Source of the DNA: JACCXG01 sp963750935
Lineage (GTDB): Bacteria; Acidobacteriota; Vicinamibacteria; Vicinamibacterales; 2-12-FULL-66-21
Assembly (NCBI GenBank): GCA_963750935.1
Contig: CAVVSR010000014.1
Span: forward strand, 248,001-312,000
Length of the DNA stretch: 64,000 nt
Direction of reading: 5' to 3'
In this document: in pieces, positions 57,554 to 64,000 of the stretch
Layout of the letters: each line of letters opens with the position of its first letter
How positions within the stretch are numbered: the stretch's first letter is position 1
Translations under genes and position numbers: made by a program
The notes under the pieces: model-generated
Database searches by the model: none
Told to the model about the DNA's origin: nothing
The model's input: only the letters and a program-made list of their open reading frames with translations

Positions 57554-60000
57554 CTAGTTCCTCAACAACTCCTTCGGATCGACGCGCGCCGCCTGGCGTG
57601 CGGGGTGCCACGTTGCCAGCAGTGAAGCGATGGCGACGGCGAAGATGACCATCGCCAGCGTCGAGGGATCCGCCGGCCTGACGCCGAACAGCTGCGATTC
57701 GATCCATCGCCCCGTGGCCATCGCCGCGGCGGTGCCGAGGACGGTCCCAGCCGCCACCAGCCGCAGCGTGGACCGGAGCACGAGCCGTCGGACCGCGCGC
57801 GCGTCTGCGCCGAGCGCCATCCTGATCCCGATCTCCCGCGTGCGCGACGCCACCAGGAACGCCATCAGGCCATAGATGCCGATCGTCGAGACCACGAACG
57901 CCAGCATGCCGAAGCCGGACACGACGCGGGTGGCCAGCAAGCGATCCGCAAAGTGCAAGGCGTACTGGTCGTCCACGAATTCGAGCTTGAGGATGTTGCG
58001 CGGATCGACGGAACGCACGGTCTGATAGAGATCGGCGGCCCGGTCGCGCGAATCCACGCGCGCGGTGAAGGCCATGAAGCCGAACCAGCCGCCGGTTGGC
58101 GGCGACATGCTTCGCGAAGCCGTGGCGGCCGCGGGCGGCGGCGGTTGCCGTTTCAGGTAGAGCTGAAAGTACCGCGTCGGTCCGGTGGTGCCGTCCTGAG
58201 CCATCCGCACGTGTTCCACCACACCGATGACGTGGTACCACGGCGTGTTCGGCGACTCACGGAAACGCCGGCCGATCGGATCCGCGTTCGGCCACAGGCG
58301 CGCCGCCAGCGGCGCGCTGATGATGGCGTTGGTCGGCGGCTCTCCCGGCTCGAACATCCGGCCGGCCACGAGCGGAATCTTCAACGTCGCGAAGTAGTCC
58401 GGATCGACGCGCAGCTTGGGGAGGGCGAGGTCCGAGTCGACCGGCGGACGATCGTCCACTTCGATCTGCTGAATCCGCATCGGCGAATCGCCGGTCGACG
58501 GCGGCGGCGCACCTTCGAATGCCGCGATGACGCCGGGGCGGGCGCGGACGCGGCTGAGGATTTCGTCGGCGACGACCGCGCGCTCGGCGGCCGTGCCGAA
58601 CGCCTGCGGGGGAATCGTCAGGTTCATCGACACGACGCCCGAGCTGTCGAAGCCTTTGTCGAGTTGCATCAGCGCCGTGTAGGTCCGCACGTAGAGCACG
58701 CTGCCGACCAGCAGGAGGACGGCCAGGGCGATCTGCACGACGGCGAGCCCGCCGCGGAAGCGCGCGCCGCCCCGCGAGGCCGACGCCGACGAGCCTTCGT
58801 GCTTGAGCAGGTCGAGCAGGTTCGCGCGCCACGCGAAGACGAGGACGGGCAGCGTGGAGAGCAGCCACGTCGCCGCCGCGACGGCGAGCATGAACGCCGC
58901 GCCGCGCTCGTCGAGATCGATGGGATTGGCGCTGCCGGTGGCGATGTGCGGTGGGACGACGTTGGTGAGCGCGCCGGCCGCCGCGGATGCGAGCCATGCC
59001 GCCACGGCCGCCGCGGCGCCGACCAGGATGAGCCCTTCGAGCAGCGCCGTGCGGACCAGCGCCGCACGCGACGCCCCGATCGCGATCTGGATCGCATACA
59101 CGCGCGCGCGCCGCACCGCGCCGGCAAGCTCGAGCGAGGCCACGTTGGCGCACGCGAGGAGCAGGAGGCACGCGGCGGCGCCGAGCAGCACCAGGAACAT
59201 GCGCCGCTGAGTGTCTCCGGCCGATCTCGCGTACGAACGGCACGACGATGGCTTCGTAGCCGCCACGTGCACCGGTCGCCTTGCCAATCTCGACGCTCCG
59301 CGCCTGGGCGATCGGCGCCACTGCCTGGAGGGACGCGCCGGGGGCGAGCCGCGCCAGTGCGCTGACCGTGCCACCGGTGCCGGCCGTCAGCGGACCGCTC
59401 GGATCGAGCGCCCGCCAGATGCGCACCGTGCCGGCAGGGAAGCGGAACGAGCGCGGCATCACGCCGACAATCGTCAGCGGCTCGCCTGTCGTCTCGAGGC
59501 GTTGACCGATCGCACGAGCCGGATCGCCGAAGCGCTGGCGGGCCAGCGACTCAGCGACGATCACGGTCTGGACGTCGGTCTGTCGCTCGTCACCTGCGGC
59601 GAACGGCCGTCCCCACGCCGGGCGCGCGCCGAGCAGCTCGAACAGGCCGACGGTCACGTCCGACGCGGGCACGAGCTCGGGCTCGCCGGCGCCGCTCAGG
59701 AAGATCGTCTTGTAGAGATGGCCTTCGACGCCGCTGAAGAGATCCCGCTGCTTCCGCCACTCCTCGAATACCGCCACAGACATGAAGCTACCTGAGGGCG
59801 CGCCGGTGCGTGCGATCGCGCCGCTGCAGCTCGACGAGCTGGTCCACCTGCCGGAACGGCGCGCGTCGGAACACCAGCGAGTCCGCGGCGGCAAACACGA
59901 GCGTGTTCGCGGCGAGCGCCACCGCGAGCAGCGCCACGGCAAGGATCGGTTGCCAGCCACGGTGCCGAACGTTCCGCCAGGCCCATCGCAGGTCGGTCAT
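57554..60000 (-). CDS. ADOP-type MacB/FtsX-like permease (two frameshifts)
   Basis: Starts MTDLRWAWRNVRHRGWQPIL at 60000. The frame breaks at about 59814 (QRRD to ARTGAPSGSFMSVAVFEEW) and about 59221 (VVPFVREI to AGDTQRRMFLVLL); each is explained by one extra base. The repaired length is 814 residues. FtsX domains are seen in LLLLACANVASLELAGAV with YAIQIAIGASRAALVR, and REIGIRMALGADARAVRRL near the end, finishing HPARQAARVDPKELLRN. It is convergent with the PQQ gene and, via a hairpin element, divergent from the aldehyde dehydrogenase gene. Confidence 0.85.
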
Positions 60001-60073
60001 CTGCTGCCTCCGGGGTTAGGGACGACAGGGGCCGGCGGGGAGTTGGAGAATCTCCGACGGATGGGTCTGCGCT

Positions 60074-60227
60074 CAACTCCCAACTCCCAACTTCCAACTC
60101 CCAATGCCGGAGGCGTTCGAGGCAACTGGCTGGAAGTCGTGCGGGTTAGCTGGTGCCGACGTCTTTCGCCCCGTTGTCTCGAGCGGTTCCGCTTGGGAGT
60201 TGGGAGTTGGGCGTTGGGAGTTGGCAA
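60074..60227. repeat. Long hairpin element with CAACTCC/TTGGGAG heptamer arms (copy 3 of 3)
   Basis: Four CAACTCC-type units at 60074-60101 face TTGGGAG, TTGGGAG, TTGGGCG, TTGGGAG at 60193-60220. The core again has a CGAGGCAACTGG type sequence with its complement, GAAGTCG and an AGCTGG loop. It lies between the divergent ADOP and aldehyde dehydrogenase genes. Confidence 0.88.
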
Positions 60228-60230
60228 ATG

Positions 60231-60245
60231 TAAACTGACCCCATG
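60231..60245 (+). promoter_or_regulatory. Putative leaderless promoter of the aldehyde dehydrogenase gene
   Basis: TAAACT at 60231-60236 is followed by 6 nt and the ATG at 60243. TTGGGC at 60207-60212, inside a heptamer, would be a -35 with an 18-nt spacer. No Shine-Dalgarno sequence is present. Confidence 0.5.
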
Positions 60246-61715
60246 CTCCACCTCCCTATTCTCAGGCAGGGCGAACCCTACAAGAGCCTCGATATCGTCC
60301 GCGTGCCGCACCACCGCACCCGTGAGCCGTTCGTCGAGATCAGCCAGGCCAACCCCGGCTTGATCAGGCGGGACCTGCGGCCGGAGCGGCAGGCGGCGGC
60401 GCGGCAGGCGCTGGCGCGGATTCCGTTCGACCGCCTGATTGCCATGTGTGCCGAGGCGGCTGACGTGTTCCTGAACGATCGGCTCCCGCTCGGCGATTCG
60501 CAGCAGTCTCCGGACGACTACATGCTGCAGCTGTCGGCGACGACCGGCATGCCGCACGCGCTGGTGCGCCGCAACATGCAGCGGGTCGCCGGGGTGATGC
60601 GGGAGATGCGGACGGTACTGCGTGGGCTGACCCGCGGCCTCGACATGTCGATCATCGACGCCGGGTTCGGCGAGCACGGCGGCCATGCGATCAGCTTCTA
60701 TCCGCGGACCGATGCGCTGGGCGTGGTGCTGCCGAGCAACTCGCCGGGCGTGCACTCCCTGTGGATCCCGGCCATCGCGCTGAAGATTCCGCTGGTGCTC
60801 AAGCCGGGCAGCGCCGAGCCGTGGACGCCGTTCCGCATCGCCCAGGCGTTCATGAAGGTGGGCTGTCCGCGTGAGACGTTCAGCTACTACCCGGCCGATC
60901 ACGCCGGCGCCGGCGAGGTGCTGCGCCGCACCGGCCGCAGCATGTTCTTCGGCGACGTCGCGGCGGTTGGCGGGTGGGAAGGCGATCCGCGGGTCGAGCT
61001 CCACGGGCCCGGCTACAGCAAGATCCTGATCGGCGACGATCTCCTGGCCGGCGGCGAGTGGGAGAAATACGTCGACCTGATGGCGGCCTCGGTCGCGGAG
61101 AACGGCGGCCGCTCCTGCGTCAACGCGTCGGGCATCTGGGTGGCGGCGTCGCACGCCGAGCGCGTGGCGGCCGCGGTCGCCTCCAGGCTCGCCACGATCG
61201 TGCCGCGCGCGGCGGATGACGAGCGGGCGACGCTGGCGCCGTTTGCGGATGCGCGCGTCGCGGAGAGGATTTCGGCGCAGATCGACAGCGGCCTGCAGAA
61301 CGACGGTGCGCGCGAGGTCACGCTCGACCATCGGCCGTCGGCGCGGCTCGCCACCCTCGACGGCTGCACCTATCTGCAGCCGACACTGGTGCTCTGCGAT
61401 GCGCCCGATCACCCGCTGGCGAACCGCGAGTTCCTGTTCCCGTTCGCCGCCGTCGTCGCGGTCACGCCGGAGCAGATGCAGCGGATGCCGGAGCCGATGG
61501 GCAAGACGCTGGTCGTGACCGCCCTGACGCGCGATCGCCGGCTGATCGACCGCCTGCTCGCGTCGCCGCTGGTCGATCGCCTCAACGTCGGCGCGATCCA
61601 GACCAACACCATCAGCTGGGATCAGCCGCACGAAGGCAACCTGTTCGAGCACCTCTACGCGCGCCGCTCGTTCCAGCAGTCCGCCGACGCCGTGCTCGCC
61701 GCCGCGGACGCGTGA
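60243..61715 (+). CDS. Aldehyde dehydrogenase family protein
   Basis: A 490-residue member of the ALDH superfamily. The cofactor-site region is IPLVLKPGSAEPWTPFRIAQ, the oxyanion region VVLPSNSPGVHSLWIPA, and the catalytic Cys is in AENGGRSCVNASGIW. The N-terminal 70 residues (LHLPILRQGEPYKSLDIVRV) are unlike standard ALDHs, and the active-site glutamate motif is not obvious, so it may be an acylating or acyl-reducing type. Its GTGA overlap with the glycosyltransferase gene links the two. The AMP-binding protein at 52217 is a plausible partner. Confidence 0.82.
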   Translation: MLHLPILRQGEPYKSLDIVRVPHHRTREPFVEISQANPGLIRRDLRPERQAAARQALARIPFDRLIAMCAEAADVFLNDRLPLGDSQQSPDDYMLQLSATTGMPHALVRRNMQRVAGVMREMRTVLRGLTRGLDMSIIDAGFGEHGGHAISFYPRTDALGVVLPSNSPGVHSLWIPAIALKIPLVLKPGSAEPWTPFRIAQAFMKVGCPRETFSYYPADHAGAGEVLRRTGRSMFFGDVAAVGGWEGDPRVELHGPGYSKILIGDDLLAGGEWEKYVDLMAASVAENGGRSCVNASGIWVAASHAERVAAAVASRLATIVPRAADDERATLAPFADARVAERISAQIDSGLQNDGAREVTLDHRPSARLATLDGCTYLQPTLVLCDAPDHPLANREFLFPFAAVVAVTPEQMQRMPEPMGKTLVVTALTRDRRLIDRLLASPLVDRLNVGAIQTNTISWDQPHEGNLFEHLYARRSFQQSADAVLAAADA

Positions 61716-63004
61716 GGATCCTGTCGTTCACCGGCGGTGCCGGCGACATGTACTGCGGCAGCTGCCTGCGCGACAACGCGCTCGCCGCCGCACTGCTGGC
61801 CCGCGGCCACGACGTCATCCTCACGCCGGTCTACACGCCGACCCGCACCGACGAGCGGAACGTCAGCCAGGCCCAGGTCTTCTTCGGCGGCATCAGCGTC
61901 TTCCTCGAGCAGCAGGTCCCGCTCTTCCGCCACACGCCGCGGCTGCTCGATCGGATCTGGGACGCAACCTGGGCGCTGCGGCTCGCCACCAAGCGGCAGA
62001 TCAAGGTCGACCCGAAGAGCCTCGGCGAGATGACCGTCTCGATGCTGCGCGGCGAGCAGGGCTTCCAGGCCAAGGAGATCGACAAGCTGCTCGAGTGGCT
62101 GCGGACGGAGCCGCGGTTCGACGTCATCAACCTGCCCTACGCCCTGCTGCTCGGCCTCGCCGAACCGCTGAAGCGCGAGCTGAAGGCGCCGATCTGCTGC
62201 ACGCTCCAGGGCGAGGACCTGTTCCTCGAGGGCCTCGGCCCGTCGCATCGCGAGACCTGCCTGGCGCTGATTCAGCAGGCGAGCCGCCACGTCGACGCGT
62301 TCGTGCCGGTGAGCCAGTACTACCTGGACTTCATGCCGGAGTACCTCGGCCTGCCGACCGAGAAGATGCACCTGGTGCCGCTCGGGATCAACATGCAGGG
62401 CTTCTCGCCGCGCCCGCCGCGCCGGAACGAGGTCTTCACGATCGGCTACCTCGCCCGGATCGCGCCGGAGAAGGGCCTGCGCGAGTTGAGCGAGGCGTAC
62501 CGCGAGCTCCGGCAGCTGGCCGTGCCAGGTCGATCCCGGCTGGTTGCTGCCGGGTATCTTCCACCGGAGCATCAGGGCTATCTGAACGACATCAGGTCGC
62601 GGATGCGCGAGTGGGGCCTCGATGGGGAGTTCGAGTATCGCGGGGAAGTCGATCGCGCGGCGAAGACGGCGTTTCTGCAAGGCCTCGACATCTTCTCGGT
62701 GCCGACGACCTACGAGGAGCCGAAGGGCCTGTTCCTGCTCGAAGCGCTCGCCAACGGCGTCCCGGTCGTCCAGCCACGCCGCGGTGCGTTTCCCGAGATC
62801 GTCAACAACACCCGTGGCGGTGTCCTCGTGCCGCCGGACAACCCGAAGGCGCTGGCGGCCGCGTTCCTCGACCTCTGGCAGCACCCCGACAAGGCCGCGG
62901 CGCTCGGCGCCGCCGGCGCGGAAGGCGTGCGCGAGCACTACGACGTCGGACGCATGGCCGAAGCGGCCGAGCACGTCTACCGCACGATTGCCGGGATCAA
63001 CTGA
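61712..63004 (+). CDS. Family 4 glycosyltransferase (GT-B fold)
   Basis: A 430-residue protein starting at GTG 61712. The acceptor domain opens MRILSFTGGAGDMYCGSCLRDN with a Gly-rich loop. The donor domain has TIGYLARIAPEKGLRELSEA, then EEPKGLFLLEALANGVPVVQ with the retaining E-x7-E motif, and GGVLVPPDNPKALAAAF. It should transfer a sugar from a nucleotide donor. Donor and acceptor are not known. It is coupled to the aldehyde dehydrogenase gene, and an ABC transporter gene follows after 6 bp. Confidence 0.87.
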   Translation: MRILSFTGGAGDMYCGSCLRDNALAAALLARGHDVILTPVYTPTRTDERNVSQAQVFFGGISVFLEQQVPLFRHTPRLLDRIWDATWALRLATKRQIKVDPKSLGEMTVSMLRGEQGFQAKEIDKLLEWLRTEPRFDVINLPYALLLGLAEPLKRELKAPICCTLQGEDLFLEGLGPSHRETCLALIQQASRHVDAFVPVSQYYLDFMPEYLGLPTEKMHLVPLGINMQGFSPRPPRRNEVFTIGYLARIAPEKGLRELSEAYRELRQLAVPGRSRLVAAGYLPPEHQGYLNDIRSRMREWGLDGEFEYRGEVDRAAKTAFLQGLDIFSVPTTYEEPKGLFLLEALANGVPVVQPRRGAFPEIVNNTRGGVLVPPDNPKALAAAFLDLWQHPDKAAALGAAGAEGVREHYDVGRMAEAAEHVYRTIAGIN

Positions 63005-63010
63005 ATCGCC

Positions 63011-63701
63011 ATGCTGACGGTCGACCGCGTCTCGAAGCGCTATCCCACCCCGCGCGGTGAGCTGTCGATTCTCGACGAGGTGTCGCTGTCGGTCGCTCCT
63101 GGCGCCGCGATCGCGATCATGGGGCCGTCAGGCAGCGGCAAGAGCACGCTGCTCTACATCCTCGGCGCGCTCGAGCCGCCCTCGTCCGGCACCGTCACGC
63201 TGGACGGCCAGGATCCGTACGCGCTCGACGAGCCCCGGCAGGCGGCGTTCCGCAACAGCCCGGATCGGCTTCGTCTTCCAGGATCATTCGCTGCTGCCGC
63301 AGTGCTCGGTGCTCGAGAACGTGCTGGCCCCGACGCTGGTCGCGCCGCGCGGCGAGCAGAAAGGGGAGAGCGACGGCGATCGCGCGAGGGCCCTGCTGAC
63401 GCACGTCGGCCTGGCGGATCGGCTCGATCACCGTCCGGCCGAATTGTCCGGCGGCGAGAAGCAGCGCGCCGCGCTGGCCCGCGCGCTGATTCGCAACCCG
63501 CGGCTGCTGCTGTGCGACGAGCCGACCGGCAACCTCGATCGCGCCTCGGCCGACACCGTCGCCGACCTGCTGCTCCAGCTGCACGCCGCGCGTCAGACGA
63601 TCCTGGTCGTCGTCACGCACAGCGCCGCGCTGGCGGAGAAGTTCCCGGTACGCTACGAAATGAACCAAGGGAGGCTCGCGCAAGTCAGAAGTCAAAAGTG
63701 A
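63011..63701 (+). CDS. ABC transporter ATP-binding protein, LolD/MacB type (one frameshift)
   Basis: A 229-residue repaired ATPase. Walker A is IMGPSGSGKSTLLYIL, Q-loop VFQDHSLLPQCSVLENV, signature LSGGEKQRAALARAL, Walker B LLLCDEPTGNLD and H-switch VVVTHS. One extra C near 63260 separates FRNS from RIGFVFQDH. It pairs with the FtsX-type permease at 63776, so unlike the ADOPs this is a complete exporter. The stop codon lies inside a heptamer array, which also encodes the last residues VRSQK. Confidence 0.88.
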
Positions 63702-63760
63702 AAAGTCAAAACAGCGGGGCAACGCCCAGTCCTTTTCACTTTTGACTTTTGACTTCTGAC
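63684..63760. repeat. Heptamer hairpin element, GTCAAAA / TTTTGAC arms
   Basis: Left: GTCAGAA, GTCAAAA, GTGAAAA, GTCAAAA (63684-63711). Right: TTTTCAC, two TTTTGAC, TTCTGAC (63733-63760). The loop itself contains GGGGC/GCCC. The arms are nearly perfect complements. It sits between the ABC ATPase and its permease and overlaps the end of the ATPase gene. Confidence 0.9.
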
Positions 63761-63775
63761 TTCACCTTATTCGCC

Positions 63776-64000
63776 ATGTTCTCCCTAATCCACCGCAGCC
63801 TCGTCTACCACTGGCGCACCAATCTCGCCGTCGCGCTCGGCGTGGCGGCGGCCGTGGCGGTGCTGGGTGGGGCGCTGCTGGTCGGCGACTCGGTGCGCGG
63901 CAGCCTGCGCGATCTCGTGCTCTCGCGTCTCGGCCGCACCGGCCATGTCGTCTCGTCCACCGGCTTCTTTCGCGAGGCGCTCGCGGCGGACCTGTCGGCG
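63776..64000 (+). CDS. FtsX-like ABC permease (N-terminal part)
   Basis: The first 75 codons are present; the gene runs off the right edge. It starts MFSLIHRSLVYHWRTNLAVA, then a hydrophobic helix (LGVAAAVAVLGGALLVGDSV) and RGSLRDLVLSRLGRTGHVV, the beginning of a MacB-like periplasmic domain. This start is typical of large FtsX-type permeases in this phylum. With the ATPase just upstream it should form an exporter or lipoprotein-release-type system. Confidence 0.8.
   Translation, partial: MFSLIHRSLVYHWRTNLAVALGVAAAVAVLGGALLVGDSVRGSLRDLVLSRLGRTGHVVSSTGFFREALAADLSA

Noticed and set aside
63684..63760. Rho-independent terminator after the ABC ATPase gene
   Set aside because: The stem is long but AT-rich at its base, lacks a clean T-tract, and the partner permease starts right after it; it fits the heptamer element family better.

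Overview
The window is GC-rich (roughly two thirds G+C by eye), densely coded and full of ATGA/GTGA start-stop overlaps. Its gene families point to a soil-type Acidobacteriota, most likely class Vicinamibacteria: three ADOP-type (acidobacterial duplicated orphan permease) MacB/FtsX permeases, a soluble Ser/Thr kinase with TPRs, alternative complex III, D-aminoacylase-like amidohydrolases and PQQ-propeller proteins. This lineage call rests on gene content only. No rRNA, tRNA, CRISPR array, transposase or phage gene was seen.

Layout. (1) 1-6035, minus: alternative complex III operon actABCDE, with actE running off the left edge. (2) 6367-11593, plus: M61 peptidase, Ser/Thr kinase-TPR, thioredoxin-reductase-like flavoprotein. 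(3) 11559-16995, minus: a formate dehydrogenase operon whose catalytic subunit contains an in-frame UGA read as selenocysteine, followed by a textbook bacterial SECIS hairpin; it continues with an FeS subunit, an unknown protein and an NrfD membrane anchor. (4) 17106-23128: an amide-bond-forming module (YbdK-type ligase, ATP-grasp, circularly permuted ATP-grasp, M29 aminopeptidase) with a rhodanese and a convergent esterase. (5) 23400-32774, plus: a seven-gene, tightly coupled operon of HMG-CoA reductase, UbiA-type prenyltransferase, dikinase-like phosphotransferase, BtaA-like aminocarboxypropyl transferase, phytol/dolichol-kinase-like protein, GNAT and AMP ligase. This looks like an isoprenoid or modified-lipid pathway and is the best candidate for an undescribed system. 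(6) 32816-43685: two D-aminoacylase-like amidohydrolases, an ADOP permease, a creatininase/NTF2-like fusion, a methyltransferase, a membrane MutS-like ATPase, a lipoprotein and a small protein. (7) 43687-49220, minus: ECF sigma, zinc-finger anti-sigma and membrane-protein operon, then aminotransferase and threonine dehydratase, then a DinB-like protein with an unknown secreted protein. (8) 49274-64000: aminotransferase, 4-alpha-glucanotransferase, AMP ligase, ADOP, PQQ-propeller, ADOP (minus), aldehyde dehydrogenase, glycosyltransferase, and an ABC ATPase plus permease that runs off the right edge.

Two genome-wide patterns stand out. First, at least thirteen intergenic spots carry arrays of degenerate 7-bp repeats in strict 7-nt register. 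Several families of heptamer occur, and five sites have inverted arms that make long hairpins; three of those share a conserved core. They resemble the heptanucleotide STRR arrays of cyanobacteria. Second, 12 genes carry 18 single-base frameshifts, and 16 of these are one-base gains. The flanking coding sequence is otherwise well conserved, so insertion-biased consensus errors are more likely than true pseudogenes. Reconstructed gene spans are given for these genes and the indel positions are stated.
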